Positions 8,926 through 20,788 of a stretch of 62,774 bases of DNA are shown here, piece after piece. Numbering within the stretch: position 1 is the stretch's first letter; every line of letters begins with the position of its first letter. A model generated the notes under the pieces. That model saw only the letters and a list, made by a program, of their open reading frames with translations, did no database searches and was not told the origin of the DNA. Source of the stretch: CAYRHJ01 sp964424105 (GTDB lineage Bacteria; Planctomycetota; Phycisphaerae; UBA1845); contig CAYRHJ010000029.1 of NCBI GenBank assembly GCA_964424105.1, positions 1 through 62,774 on the forward strand, in the 5' to 3' direction. The translations under genes and the position numbers were made by a program.

Positions 8926-10734
8926 GTGTGGGGGTTTAGTGGTCCGGCCAGCCTTGCGTCGGCGGATCATGGCCCCGTCCACGGTTGGGGGCGGCGGATC
9001 GGCGCGTTGTTGGCCGTCACCGCGGTCATTCATCTTCCCAGTCTGTTCAATCCATTCTTCATCGACGATTACGTTTATCTGAACACCGTTCAGAATATCA
9101 CTTGGTCCAACTTCGCGGATCAGTTTCTGGCTGCCACGATGGATCAGGATGCGAGCGGCGTGTGGTGGACGCCGGACGGGCTGCTGCCTTTTTACAGACC
9201 GCTGGCTATTCTTTCATTCGCGGTGGATTACCGTATTTGGGGCCTGAATCCGTTTGGCTACCATTTGACCAATCTGTTACTGCACGTACTGTGCACCTAC
9301 CTGGCCTATTCCATTTCCGCCAGGTTGATCGGCGGTGGCAGGTGGGGTCTGTTGGCCGCCGCGATATTTACGATTCATCCAGCCCACATGGAAGCGCTGC
9401 TGTGGGTGTCGGGACGATTCGATCTGATGGTCTGCGCCGCGACGATGGCCGCAGTCTTGGCCCATTTGAAATGGCAGGCGAACGCCGCCCATTTTGGTTG
9501 GGGATTGGCGTTTTTCGTTTTTTTTGGGATGGGATTAGCCTGCAAGGAAACCGCGCTCATCCTTCCGGCATTCTTGGTCTTGTCGGAAACGATGGGCTGG
9601 CGAGGACAACGGCGCAGTCGTTGGCCTCGTGCATGGCGAATGGCGACAGCGGCCATCACAATCATCTCGCTCCTATACCTATCCATACGATTTTACCTGT
9701 TTGGCGGGTTGGGGTCCCTGCCGCCGCCGTATGGCGTTGATTTGTCGTCACCCCGCGCCGCGGGCACCATACTGTGGAATTTTGCACAGTATCTGCTCGA
9801 CTGCGTTTTTTGGATTCAGATTGACGCAATCTATCTGAGCGCCATCTGGGAGCGGTATCCGGCTGCGTTGATCGGACTTTCGTTGGTGGCGACTGCGGTC
9901 CTGTATGGTGCGTGGCGTGTCGCAGGGCGCACCGGCGGGTGTCGGGTCGGGTTTGCCTGGCTGCTGTTGTTCACATTGCCCGCGCTGTTGGCCATGCCCG
10001 GCGAACGAAACATTTACCTGGCGAATTTCGGCGTGGCGCTGATCGCCGGAAGTGTTGCGAGCGAGGTCCACCGTCGAAACGAATCCAATCCGCGTGCGCT
10101 GTTGCGATTCCGACACCTGTTGGCCGTCGTTGGAACCTGCGCCGTGGTGGTGGTGGGCGTGGAGCTTGCGGTGGGGCGGCGAATCGGTCAAGCCGCCAAT
10201 CAGGTGTTCGTGGACGTGTTGCAGGCTATTCCCCATCCACCCCGCGGCGCGCACATATTCGTCGTCAACCAGTGCCCGCTCAACGCCGTGGGATTCAATC
10301 AAGGGATGCAGTTGCGATACGGGCGTGATGACCTGACCGCCTGTGCGCTCACGCTGTCACCTAATTTCCATAGCGAAACGCACGACGAAGTCTTTGTCTC
10401 ATCGGACGGCACGTTGCGCATCGAACGGCGGGGGGGCTTTCTTTTCAGCAGCTTCATCGAACAATTTCTATTGTTTTCGCAGCCGGTGACCGATCTGAAT
10501 CAATCCGCGGGCCGCGTTGGGATCCGACTGCCCCATCCGCCACAAACTTTCCACGGACTTACCAGCCTGGAATTGGAGTTGCCCCCCGACGTTCCATCGG
10601 ATCGCGTTTTCCTGTTTCGATGGGACAACGCCCATGTCAAGACCATCGCCGATATCATGTGGCGTGCGGAGTGGCCAAGGCTGGTTCGCTGCCAGCCGAA
10701 AACGGCTCCCGCCGACGTCGCAGGAAAAGAATAA
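8926..10734 (+). CDS. Multi-pass GT-C type glycosyltransferase-like membrane protein
   Basis: 602 residues beginning at a GTG with AAGGAAATT 6-7 bases upstream. Around ten membrane segments are visible. FFIDDYVYL in the first periplasmic loop gives the acidic pair typical of GT-C enzymes (protein O-mannosyltransferase, ArnT, TMTC-like), followed by FYRPLAILSFAVDYRIWGLN and FTIHPAHMEALLWVSGRFDL, which resemble TMTC-type proteins but without TPR repeats. Such enzymes transfer sugar from a polyprenyl-phosphate donor on the outer face of the inner membrane. The C-terminal 170 residues are soluble and unrecognised. Its last 80 bp overlap the 3' end of the RND pump gene on the other strand. Confidence 0.75.
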   Translation: MWGFSGPASLASADHGPVHGWGRRIGALLAVTAVIHLPSLFNPFFIDDYVYLNTVQNITWSNFADQFLAATMDQDASGVWWTPDGLLPFYRPLAILSFAVDYRIWGLNPFGYHLTNLLLHVLCTYLAYSISARLIGGGRWGLLAAAIFTIHPAHMEALLWVSGRFDLMVCAATMAAVLAHLKWQANAAHFGWGLAFFVFFGMGLACKETALILPAFLVLSETMGWRGQRRSRWPRAWRMATAAITIISLLYLSIRFYLFGGLGSLPPPYGVDLSSPRAAGTILWNFAQYLLDCVFWIQIDAIYLSAIWERYPAALIGLSLVATAVLYGAWRVAGRTGGCRVGFAWLLLFTLPALLAMPGERNIYLANFGVALIAGSVASEVHRRNESNPRALLRFRHLLAVVGTCAVVVVGVELAVGRRIGQAANQVFVDVLQAIPHPPRGAHIFVVNQCPLNAVGFNQGMQLRYGRDDLTACALTLSPNFHSETHDEVFVSSDGTLRIERRGGFLFSSFIEQFLLFSQPVTDLNQSAGRVGIRLPHPPQTFHGLTSLELELPPDVPSDRVFLFRWDNAHVKTIADIMWRAEWPRLVRCQPKTAPADVAGKE

Positions 10735-13700
10735 CATCATGGGCGATCAGATAGAGCGCGGGTTCAATCAATAGCGTGACGAACGTCGAAAACGTCAGCC
10801 CCCATGCGAAGCTTGACGCGAAGGGAGACCATATCTTGCTGATGCCCCCCAATCCCAACGCCAGCGGCAGCAGGCCCAAGACAGTGGTCACAGTCGTCAA
10901 GAACACCGGTCTCAGCCGAACCTTGCAGGCCAACACGATCGCATCGCGCATCGCCAGCCCGGCTTGACATTGCTTGTTGATGAAATCGAGCAGCACGATC
11001 GAATCGTTCACGATGACGCCGGTCAGGCCGACAAGCGCGATGAACGACATGACGGTGAACGGGTAGGAGCTGATGAGCAGCCCCGCCACCACGCCGACGC
11101 AGGCGAACGGCACCGTGAAGATCACCACGAAAGGCTGCCAGTAATTGTTGAATTGTGCAGCCAACAACATGTAGACGACCACCATGGCCATCAAATAGGC
11201 CTTCAACAGCCCGTCGAAGGATCGCTTCGTTTCCTCGAATTCGCCGCCGTATTGGACGCGAACGGTGGGCAGGGCCGCCAACGTGGAACGGAACTCGCGA
11301 TCGAGCTGTGTGTTCACTGCGTGGGCGGTGGTCACGGACGTGTCGATCTGGGCTGTAACCGTGACGGCGCGTTTGCTGTTGTAATGCGGAATTCCCGCGT
11401 AGCCCTGCGACATTTCCACGTCGCAGATTTCTCGCAGGCGAAGGGTGTATCCCGCGGCCGTTCGCACGCGAATATCCAACAGATCATCCAAGTCCTGTCG
11501 ATAGGATTCGTCAAAAAGCAACCGAACATCGAGATCTTCGCCCGTCCGTGTGTCTTTGAACGTCGTCACGATGCGACCGTCGTTGGCGGTTCGAAGCGCG
11601 CCGGCCAAGTCCGCTTGCGTCAAGCCGTGGGCCGATGCTCGCTCCTCGGATAGTCGCAGATCGATTCGCGTGGGTCCGAAATCGAGATTGTCCGCGATGC
11701 CGGAGACGCCGTCGATTTGAGCCAGGCGCTGCTTGTATCGTTCAGCCAACCGTTGTGCGGCGCCAAGGTCGGTGGATTCGATTCGTACCGCGACGGGTTT
11801 GCCCATGGGCGGACCGTCTTGAGGCGCCCACACACGGAAGGATCGCACGCCGCAATCGGGATGTTCCGCGACGTATCGGTCGATCTCCTCACGAATCCGA
11901 TTCGAAACGGCGTCGGGATCGACATTGACGACGTCCGTATCAGCCAGCTTGACGTGCATCTGGCCCAGGTTATTTCGCCATAAAGCTTCATGGTCTTCCG
12001 TGGCCACCAGACCGACGGCCGTCAGAACGGATTCGACGTATTGCGGACCGAACGACGTAATGATTTGTTCCAACGGCTCCAATACACTTCCGGTTTGTTC
12101 CAGGGAGGCATCGTCCCACGTTTTCACATCGATCTCGACGAGTTGGTAATCGGATGGGAAGGGGTTCACGTCGAGCAGCGGCGCCAGCGAATAGGTCAAG
12201 AAACCGATGGCCAACAGCGGCAACGTGGCGATCCAGCGATGACGGAGCACAGCCTCGAGAACGCGACCGTAATAATGAATGACTTGTGCCAGTAAACCAC
12301 GACCCTCGCGCAGGCCGGTTGTTGCCTCGATGGATTCATTCTTGGAAGCGCGGCCCCATGGACGCGGGCCAAAAAAGTGGTAATGAACCGGGATCATCAG
12401 CAGACATTCTACCAATGAAGCCAGCAGCACTATCGTGACCGTCTTGGGGATGATGGCGAAGAATTTACCGGTCACTCCGCCCATCAAGAACATGGGCAGG
12501 AAGGCTACGATCGTGGTCAGGCTTGACATGACCACCGGCCAAAGGACCTCGTTCGCCCCATCCACAATCGCTTTTCGGAGTTCCTTGTCGCCCTTCGCGC
12601 CGGGCCGGGCGCGGGCCATTTCGATGTGCCGGTAGATGTTTTCCAGCACGACGATGGCATCGTCCACCACCATGCCAGAACACAAGACCAGCGCGAACAA
12701 GGATACGGCGTTGATGGTGACGCCCAACAACTGCATGAAAATCAAGGCGAACAGAAACGAGAAGGGGATGCCGACGATGGCCAGGATCGAGTTTCGCCAC
12801 CCGATCGCCCACCACAACGCAATAAAAACCAGCACGATACCGCTGACCAAGTTGTTGACCAGGATGCGAATGCGACTACGGATGATGTCGCTCGAATCCA
12901 GACACGTGGACACGCGGACGTGGTCGGCCATCGCCTGCGGGAGCGAGGCACTGAATTCGCCGACGGCTTGTTCGACCGATTGGGCGACCGTTCGGGAATC
13001 GGCTTCGTCGGTTTTGGCGATCGCTAACGCCTTGCAGGGGTTGCCGTTTAGCCTGGCGAACAGTCGCGGGCGCTCAAATGTCTCGAAGGCTTGACCCAGG
13101 TCGCGCAGATAGACGTGGCTTCCCGATGGATGCTTGCGAACGGCGATCTCACCCAGTTGAGACGGTGTCCCAGCCTCGCCGACCGCTCGCACGCTGTATT
13201 CACCCCGCCCTTGCGGCAGCGTCCCGGATGGGACGGTGCGATTGTATTGGCTGACCACGTCCGCCACCTCGTCCAACGTCAATTCGAGCTTTCGCAACTC
13301 TTCGCGATCGACGGAGATGTGCAGCTCTCGATCGCGCATCAGCTTGTCATCAATCTTGGCGATTCCGGGAATATCGCGAAGGATGGGTTCCAACGCGCGA
13401 GCGATCTCGTGAAGCGTTTCTTCGCCGGCCTGCCCCACGTCTTCCACGACGACCCACAGGAGCGGGAATATTTCCGAGAGCGAGATGCGTGTGACCCTGG
13501 GTTTTTCAGCCTCGGGCGGCAGGTCGTCCACCCGATCGACCGCGGCTCGCAACTGTCGAAAGGCGGCGTCCAATTCCGTGACCGTCAAATCTTCACGGAA
13601 TGCGATGCGGATGAGCGACGCGTCGGGCTTCGAGTCCGAGGTGAATCGTCGAATGCCCTTGACGTCCTGAATTTCCGCCTCGATGCGGTCGGTGACCAGC

Positions 13701-13927
13701 CGTTCCACGTCCTCAGCCGATGCCCCCAGCCAGACCGTATCGATGTTGGCTTGATCCAGATCAACGTCGGGATAGACGTCCACCGGAATGACGTCGACCA
13801 CCAAAGCGCCGGCGAACATCAGCACAAAGAACAGCAGATTCATCAGGACGGCTTGCTTCAGGGAAAACCCCGCCACGCCTGATCGAACAGCGTCGTCCAA
13901 TTCGGGTTGATTCTGCGGTTCACCCAT
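10655..13927 (-). CDS. RND efflux transporter, AcrB family
   Basis: 1090 residues: two repeats of one plus five membrane helices separated by large periplasmic loops, the AcrB/MexB layout. The proton-relay pair is present in LCSGMVVDDAIVVLENIYRH, and the second half has the equivalent LVGLTGVIVNDSIVLLDFIN. It pumps substrates out of the inner membrane or periplasm using proton entry, together with an adaptor and an outer-membrane channel. The adaptor gene is directly upstream (6 bp gap), clearly one operon; no TolC-like gene is in the window. Substrate is unknown. The C-terminus overlaps the convergent glycosyltransferase gene by 80 bp. Confidence 0.95.
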   Translation of the reverse strand: MGEPQNQPELDDAVRSGVAGFSLKQAVLMNLLFFVLMFAGALVVDVIPVDVYPDVDLDQANIDTVWLGASAEDVERLVTDRIEAEIQDVKGIRRFTSDSKPDASLIRIAFREDLTVTELDAAFRQLRAAVDRVDDLPPEAEKPRVTRISLSEIFPLLWVVVEDVGQAGEETLHEIARALEPILRDIPGIAKIDDKLMRDRELHISVDREELRKLELTLDEVADVVSQYNRTVPSGTLPQGRGEYSVRAVGEAGTPSQLGEIAVRKHPSGSHVYLRDLGQAFETFERPRLFARLNGNPCKALAIAKTDEADSRTVAQSVEQAVGEFSASLPQAMADHVRVSTCLDSSDIIRSRIRILVNNLVSGIVLVFIALWWAIGWRNSILAIVGIPFSFLFALIFMQLLGVTINAVSLFALVLCSGMVVDDAIVVLENIYRHIEMARARPGAKGDKELRKAIVDGANEVLWPVVMSSLTTIVAFLPMFLMGGVTGKFFAIIPKTVTIVLLASLVECLLMIPVHYHFFGPRPWGRASKNESIEATTGLREGRGLLAQVIHYYGRVLEAVLRHRWIATLPLLAIGFLTYSLAPLLDVNPFPSDYQLVEIDVKTWDDASLEQTGSVLEPLEQIITSFGPQYVESVLTAVGLVATEDHEALWRNNLGQMHVKLADTDVVNVDPDAVSNRIREEIDRYVAEHPDCGVRSFRVWAPQDGPPMGKPVAVRIESTDLGAAQRLAERYKQRLAQIDGVSGIADNLDFGPTRIDLRLSEERASAHGLTQADLAGALRTANDGRIVTTFKDTRTGEDLDVRLLFDESYRQDLDDLLDIRVRTAAGYTLRLREICDVEMSQGYAGIPHYNSKRAVTVTAQIDTSVTTAHAVNTQLDREFRSTLAALPTVRVQYGGEFEETKRSFDGLLKAYLMAMVVVYMLLAAQFNNYWQPFVVIFTVPFACVGVVAGLLISSYPFTVMSFIALVGLTGVIVNDSIVLLDFINKQCQAGLAMRDAIVLACKVRLRPVFLTTVTTVLGLLPLALGLGGISKIWSPFASSFAWGLTFSTFVTLLIEPALYLIAHDVILFLRRRREPFSAGSEPALATPHAT

Positions 13928-13933
13928 CGACGA

Positions 13934-15085
13934 TCACTCAGCCACACGCACCACGACCCCGTCCGACACGTGGGCCATCCCACTGACCACCACGCGATCA
14001 CCCGCAGCCACGCCGCCCAACACTTCAAACCATTCGGGATGATCCAACAGTGGCCGCACCTGAATAGCCACCCAATAGGTGCGATCGATGGACGCGCCCG
14101 CGTCATGACGAACGACGTAACAATATGATTGCCCGTAGAGCTTGTTGACGGCCACGCGGGGAATCGTCAAATGGGATGTCGATTCGCCGGACGTGGGCCC
14201 GGAATGAACGATGATTTCAGCGAAAAACCCAGGCCGCAAGGTGCCATCCGAATTCGCAACCTCGATTTCCACCTCGAAGCGCCGACTGTCCGCTTTTGCT
14301 TGCGGGTAGATTCGAAGCACCTGCCCTGTAAACGTCCGATCGGGCAGTGCAGCCACGATCAATGATACGTCGTCACCCTCGTTGATGTGGACTATTTCAC
14401 GATCGTCAACTTGAACAACGACTTTCAGCCGATCGACCACCAATACATCCAAAAGCGGTTGCCCGACATGGGCATATTCCCCTCGCCTGTTCAGAATCGT
14501 CGATACCACGCCCTCGACGGGCGAACTTATGGTTGTTTTCGTGAGCTGTATGCTCGCCTCAGCCACCATGGCATTGGCCCGTTCAACCATGGCCAGGGCT
14601 TTGTCGTGCGCCGTGCGATTATCCAATACTTCCGTCGGATTCACCGATCCTTCCGCTTCAAGTTTCTGAATCCGTTCGAGGTTGGTGAAGGCCTGATGAA
14701 GATCGCTCGCCGCTTGTTTCGCTTCCGCCTTGGCCTTCTCGTGCGTAGCGGTGAACAACGATTCGTCGATCTGCATCAGCGGCTGACCGGTTGATACGCG
14801 GTCGGACGTTTCCACAAATTGCTCCACGATTCGGCCTGACACCTCGGCTGAAAGGGTTAGCGCCTCGCGTGCGTCGAGGAAGCCGAATGACTTGACCTGC
14901 GATTGAACACTAACCCAACTGATGGCCGCTACAGTGACCGTCATCCGTGGGTCCGCTTCTACTTGCGAATCCCCGGATGGGCCGCGTTGCGCAGACCAAG
15001 AGCGAGCCGCCAACCCCGCTGCTACGAGCAGGACGCTTGTGGCGATGACGATACCCATGCCGATGTTGATTCTTGATTGAGCCAA
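13934..15085 (-). CDS. RND periplasmic adaptor (membrane fusion protein)
   Basis: 383 residues. An N-terminal hydrophobic anchor (IVIATSVLLVAAGLAA) is followed by a lipoyl-like half (VSAEVSGRIVEQFVETSDRV), an alpha-hairpin (about residues 105-165, heptad-like, rich in Ala/Glu/Lys) and the second lipoyl half (TISSPVEGVVSTILNRRGEY), then a beta-barrel and a membrane-proximal domain. This is the MexA/AcrA plan. It bridges the RND pump encoded immediately downstream to an outer-membrane channel. A 650 bp gene-free stretch upstream should hold the operon promoter. Confidence 0.93.
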   Translation of the reverse strand: MAQSRINIGMGIVIATSVLLVAAGLAARSWSAQRGPSGDSQVEADPRMTVTVAAISWVSVQSQVKSFGFLDAREALTLSAEVSGRIVEQFVETSDRVSTGQPLMQIDESLFTATHEKAKAEAKQAASDLHQAFTNLERIQKLEAEGSVNPTEVLDNRTAHDKALAMVERANAMVAEASIQLTKTTISSPVEGVVSTILNRRGEYAHVGQPLLDVLVVDRLKVVVQVDDREIVHINEGDDVSLIVAALPDRTFTGQVLRIYPQAKADSRRFEVEIEVANSDGTLRPGFFAEIIVHSGPTSGESTSHLTIPRVAVNKLYGQSYCYVVRHDAGASIDRTYWVAIQVRPLLDHPEWFEVLGGVAAGDRVVVSGMAHVSDGVVVRVAE

Positions 15086-15141
15086 TGAACGTACATCCTA
15101 ATCAAGTGCCATCCCCAGTCGAGGCTTAAGCAAGACCGCCA

Positions 15142-15207
15142 ATCTCGACGATTCACGGCCGCACGACGATTCGCGGTCGCACGACGATTCGTGGTCGCAC
15201 GACGGTG
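15142..15207. repeat. 18 bp tandem repeat, about 3.5 units
   Basis: CGCACGACGATTCGCGGT at 15160 and 15178 (one mismatch), with a weaker first unit from 15142 and a partial unit from 15196. It lies 57 bp upstream of the adaptor gene start, so it would fall in that operon's promoter or leader. Confidence 0.7.
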
Positions 15208-15635
15208 TTAGATGAATTCAGAGCGATCGTGTGGCATCTCCCAAACGCAACAAGCCTTCGATCACACCGTACGGCATTGGGCCGTTGCGACAGCGAGCCG
15301 CGTTTCAGATGGCCCACAAAAATAATCGATTTCCATCGCCCGTACTATTATCCCCCAGCGACCCCAGCCCGTCGAACCTGTTAGACTAGGCAAGATGGCC
15401 GGTTGATCCGACCGGATGCGTCTGCTTTTGAGTAGAATCGTTGCACGGGTCACTGGATTGCCGTTTTGGGTGACCCGGCGGGATGGTGTGAAAACTTGTT
15501 TGCGTCGATTTGACTCGGATTTTCAACAATCGGAAACCCATGAAGCGGTTTTTCCGCCGGTGTAAACGCAGGAAGTTTGCAAAAACCTCCGCTCAGCGAG
15601 ACATTGACCGGAAGAAGCCGTTCGAGTATCTTGCG

Positions 15636-15663
15636 TTGACATTCATTCCGTAAGCCACATAAT
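15636..15663 (+). promoter_or_regulatory. Candidate sigma-70 promoter for the KAS III-like gene
   Basis: A perfect TTGACA at 15636-15641 and CATAAT at 15658-15663, spacer 16 bp, 79 bp before the GTG start. No other promoter-like pair is as good in this region. Confidence 0.5.
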
Positions 15664-15742
15664 CGCCGGTTGATTGTGCGCACCCTACCCCCGAGCGCGG
15701 TCTTTGGAGGCATGTGGCGTCAACGTTTCAGGAGTTTGTTGA

Positions 15743-16759
15743 GTGGCGGAGAAGGTCGTCTTTGCCGGAGTCGGTCACCATCTTCCAACGCAGGTGGTGA
15801 CCTCGGAAGCTGTTGAGCGGCGGATTTTCGAGCTGAACAACTTCCAGATGCCGTCGGGCTTGGTTGAAAAGGCCACCGGAATCGTCGCGAGGCATTATCG
15901 CGACGAGGACGAGCAGGCCTCCGACTTGGCCTACAAGGCCGCCGCCCGTGCCCTGGGTCGGGCCAATATGGACGCCAATGACCTCGACGTCATCATCTTC
16001 GCCTCATGTGCCCAGGACGTGACCGAACCTGCCACCGCCAATATTTTGCAGGAAAAACTCGGCGCCTCCGGCTCCAGCGTGTTCGACGTCAAAAACGCTT
16101 GCAATAGTTTTCTGAACGGGCTGGACATCGCCGAGTCCATGATTCGCTCGGGAAAGGCCAAGACCGCTCTCATCGCCGTTGGCGAAACGCTGTCTCTTAC
16201 CATCGACTGGCGAATCAATTCTTTTGACAAGCTGCGTACAGGAATTTCCGGGTTGACGCTGGGAGACGCGGGAGCAGCCGCCGTCGTTCGCAGCGAACCC
16301 AACGGCAATGGCCGCGGGATTCTGCCGACAGCCTTCCAGTCTCACGGCGAGCAATGGCGATTGGCCACCGTCCTCGGCGGCGGCAGCATGCATCGCTTCA
16401 GCGAGGAACATTCGTACTTCAGCGGAGAAAGCAAAGCCCTGCGCGACCAGGCCATCAAGTACATTCCCCAGATGGTCGAGCGTGTGCTGGAAAACATCGG
16501 TTGGAAGGCGGACCAGGTGGACCTGGCCTGTTGCCATCAGATCAGCGTCGACCTGGTCAAGGACATCGCCGTCAAATGCCGCGTCCCCGTCGAACGATGC
16601 GTCATTTCCGTTCGCGACTGCGGCAATACGGCCGCCGCAAGCATTCCGCTGGGCCTTTCCCGTGCGGCCGACGAAAACCGAATCCAGCCCGGCGCCAAGG
16701 TCCTGCTCGTCGGAGCCGCCGCCGGCTTCAGCGTCGGGGTCATTCCCGTCATCTGGTGA
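15743..16759 (+). CDS. KAS III / OleA-like beta-ketoacyl synthase
   Basis: 338 residues from a GTG start with AGGAG eight bases upstream. Thiolase-fold condensing enzyme; the triad is visible as Cys120 (DVKNACNSF), His265 (CCHQISVD) and Asn295 (RDCGNTAAAS). Such enzymes join acyl-CoA or acyl-ACP units. It could be a FabH-type initiator of fatty acid synthesis, but no fab genes are nearby. The next gene is translationally coupled (GTGA overlap) and encodes an NAD-dependent epimerase/dehydratase of the HpnA/OleD kind, so an OleA-like or specialised ketide or lipid reaction is more likely. Substrate unknown. Confidence 0.85.
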   Translation: MAEKVVFAGVGHHLPTQVVTSEAVERRIFELNNFQMPSGLVEKATGIVARHYRDEDEQASDLAYKAAARALGRANMDANDLDVIIFASCAQDVTEPATANILQEKLGASGSSVFDVKNACNSFLNGLDIAESMIRSGKAKTALIAVGETLSLTIDWRINSFDKLRTGISGLTLGDAGAAAVVRSEPNGNGRGILPTAFQSHGEQWRLATVLGGGSMHRFSEEHSYFSGESKALRDQAIKYIPQMVERVLENIGWKADQVDLACCHQISVDLVKDIAVKCRVPVERCVISVRDCGNTAAASIPLGLSRAADENRIQPGAKVLLVGAAAGFSVGVIPVIW

Positions 16760-17781
16760 CCGTGTCCGTACTCGTCACCGGCGCCACCGGTTTGGTGGGT
16801 ATCAACCTCATTCACAACTTGGTGGCTGACGGTCAGCGGGTCCGCGCGCTCGTTCGCAAGAACTCGCCACGCCGTGAATTGGCTGATCTCGACGTCGAGT
16901 TCGCGGTAGGCGACGTGACCGATTACGAATCCGTGCGAGCCGCCGCGAGGGGATGCGAATACATCTACCACGCAGCCGGTTGGGTCCAGATCGCGCCTTG
17001 GGGGGCGGACAAAGCCTACGCGGTAAACGTCACGGGAACGGAAAACGTCTGCCGCGCCTCCGTCGAAACCGGCGTGCGCCGTCTCCTGCACGTCAGTTCC
17101 ATCGCTGCCATCGGAGCGGGGCCGGCACACCAGCCCGCCAATGAATCCTCCGCCTGGAATCTGGCGTATTTGAAGTCACCGTATTTCGACACCAAGAAAC
17201 TCGCCGAAAACGTCGTGCGCAAGTACCTCGACGACGGCCTCGATGCGGTCATGGTCAACCCCGCGTACATCATAGGCCCCTACGACGTCAGGCCGTCCAG
17301 CGGTCGCATGATCCTGCTCTACGCCACGCGTTCGCTTCAATGGTATCCACGCCGCGGCGGGATCGGATTCGTCGATGTCCGCGAAGTCGTTGACGCCATG
17401 CGCTTGGCCATGGAAAAAGGGAAAACCGGCGAACGCTACATCCTCTCCCACACGAACATGACCTACGGCGAATTCGCCCTCCGCATTGCGAAACTCGCCA
17501 ACGTCCCACCTCCGCGATATGCCATGCCTTTCGCGATCTTCGCCGTCCCCTGCGCCGTGGGCAGTCTCGTCGGGCGGTGGGCACCGCAGCGCTTCGCCGA
17601 CGTCAATCTGCCCGTCATTCGCACCTGCTACTGCGAACATTTTGTCGACGGCGAAAAAGCGCGTCGCGAACTGGGCCAACACCCTCGCCCCATCGACCAA
17701 GCCATCGCCGACGCCCTGTCGTGGTTCGAAAAAAATGCCTACGTCGAGCGAACCGAAACCGGATGGCGCTGGCCCGCATGA
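16756..17781 (+). CDS. NAD(P)-dependent epimerase/dehydrogenase, HpnA/OleD-like
   Basis: About 341 residues; extended short-chain dehydrogenase. The N-terminal VLVTGATGLVGINL is the GxxGxxG cofactor motif; HVSSIAAIG, then a substituted catalytic region with YFDTKKLAE (the family YxxxK appears as Y-F-D-T-K, Tyr and Lys four apart), and VMVNPAYIIGPYD follow. The overall pattern resembles the hopanoid-associated HpnA and also OleD-type 2-alkyl-3-ketoacid reductases. The start is either GTG at 16756, overlapping the upstream stop as GTGA, or GTG at 16762; both are in frame. Coupling to the condensing enzyme suggests it reduces that enzyme's product, but this is inference. Confidence 0.8.
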   Translation: MTVSVLVTGATGLVGINLIHNLVADGQRVRALVRKNSPRRELADLDVEFAVGDVTDYESVRAAARGCEYIYHAAGWVQIAPWGADKAYAVNVTGTENVCRASVETGVRRLLHVSSIAAIGAGPAHQPANESSAWNLAYLKSPYFDTKKLAENVVRKYLDDGLDAVMVNPAYIIGPYDVRPSSGRMILLYATRSLQWYPRRGGIGFVDVREVVDAMRLAMEKGKTGERYILSHTNMTYGEFALRIAKLANVPPPRYAMPFAIFAVPCAVGSLVGRWAPQRFADVNLPVIRTCYCEHFVDGEKARRELGQHPRPIDQAIADALSWFEKNAYVERTETGWRWPA

Positions 17782-17866
17782 CCCGAATTCACGTCGCGCA
17801 AAATATCGTTCCCGCGGAAGGTCGATCGGAAAAACTGCGGCCCACCCGTTGACGCTGGGCGCGAAT

Positions 17867-19816
<1,950 letters not shown>

Positions 19817-19885
19817 CCTTCACTTTTCGATGCCCGGCGGCCAATCGTCGATGACTCGCGACACCGGCGCATCCGCTCTTTTGCA

Positions 19886-20734
19886 TCACCCGGCACCGAC
19901 AAACTCCAATTCCTGGATCTCGGGAACCATGCCGATCCGCGACCCCCGTCGCAGCAATTCCATAATGGCACGTCGGCCTCGATCACCGTAATCCACGGTC
20001 CAATCGTTGACGTACATGCCCACGAATCGGTCAGCCAAGTCATGCCCCATGTCCCGGGCGTATTGCAGCGAATGGGCCACCGCCTCCTCGCGATGCTTCA
20101 ATCCAAACAGGATGCTTTCTTTCAGCACGCCCGTGATTTCCGCCATCGCGTCTCTGCCCAGATTCTTGCGAATGCAGTTTCCTCCCAGCGGCAACGGGTA
20201 TCCGGTTTCCTGCAACCACCACTCGCCAAGATCGACAACCTTGTGCAACTGTTGTCGTTCGTAGGTCAATTGCCCTTCGTGGATGATCAACCCCGCGTCC
20301 GCCTCCCCGGCAGCGATCGCCGAAAGGATTCGATCGAACATCACCACGCGGTGATGAAACGAGCGTCGTCCCAGCAGCAGGTTCAAGGTCAGAAAAGCCG
20401 TCGTCATTTCCCCGGGAATCAGGATGGTCTTACCCCGCAGATCATCGACCGCCATCGGTTTTCGAGCGACGACCATCGGTCCGTATCCGTCTCCCATGCT
20501 CGATCCGCAACTCGTCAGGGCATAGGCATCCGCCACGAATGGATACGCATGAATGCTGATGGCCGTGATGTCCAATTCCGCGCGGCGGGCCCGCTCGTTC
20601 AACGTCTGTATGTCCTGCAAGACGTGTTCGAAGTCCCAACGTTCGGATGTGACTCGACCGCTGGCCAAGCCGTAAAACATGAACGCATCGTCCGGATCGG
20701 GGCTGTGACCCAGCGTCAGTGTTACCCTTTTCAT
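19886..20734 (-). CDS. mqnD: 1,4-dihydroxy-6-naphthoate synthase (futalosine menaquinone pathway)
   Basis: About 282 residues. MqnD converts cyclic dehypoxanthinyl futalosine to 1,4-dihydroxy-6-naphthoate on the way to menaquinone. The N-terminal LGHSPDPDDAFMFYGLA, the ITAISIHAYPFV segment and SCGSSMGDGYGP are hallmark sequences of the MqnA/MqnD group, the first being MqnD-like. The ATG at 20734 begins MKRVTLTLGHSP; the frame is open 11 codons further, but that part adds nothing family-like. No other mqn gene is in the window. It implies that the organism makes menaquinone by the futalosine route. Confidence 0.92.
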   Translation of the reverse strand: MKRVTLTLGHSPDPDDAFMFYGLASGRVTSERWDFEHVLQDIQTLNERARRAELDITAISIHAYPFVADAYALTSCGSSMGDGYGPMVVARKPMAVDDLRGKTILIPGEMTTAFLTLNLLLGRRSFHHRVVMFDRILSAIAAGEADAGLIIHEGQLTYERQQLHKVVDLGEWWLQETGYPLPLGGNCIRKNLGRDAMAEITGVLKESILFGLKHREEAVAHSLQYARDMGHDLADRFVGMYVNDWTVDYGDRGRRAIMELLRRGSRIGMVPEIQELEFVGAG

Positions 20735-20788
20735 CTCCAACAATCCTACTGAACTTTGTTCGGTCAATTCACCGCGCGCGACCGCCTC

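Larger units (their letters stand above)
15086..15742. other. Gene-free divergent intergenic region
   Basis: It lies between the efflux operon and the condensing-enzyme gene. It holds an 18 bp tandem repeat (15142-15207) and a promoter candidate (15636-15663). The middle part, 15210-15630, has no recognisable gene, RNA or terminator. Confidence 0.6.

Noticed and set aside
16354..16755. Longer start for the HpnA/OleD-like gene
   Set aside because: The upstream part lies inside the condensing-enzyme gene in another frame and has no dehydrogenase features.
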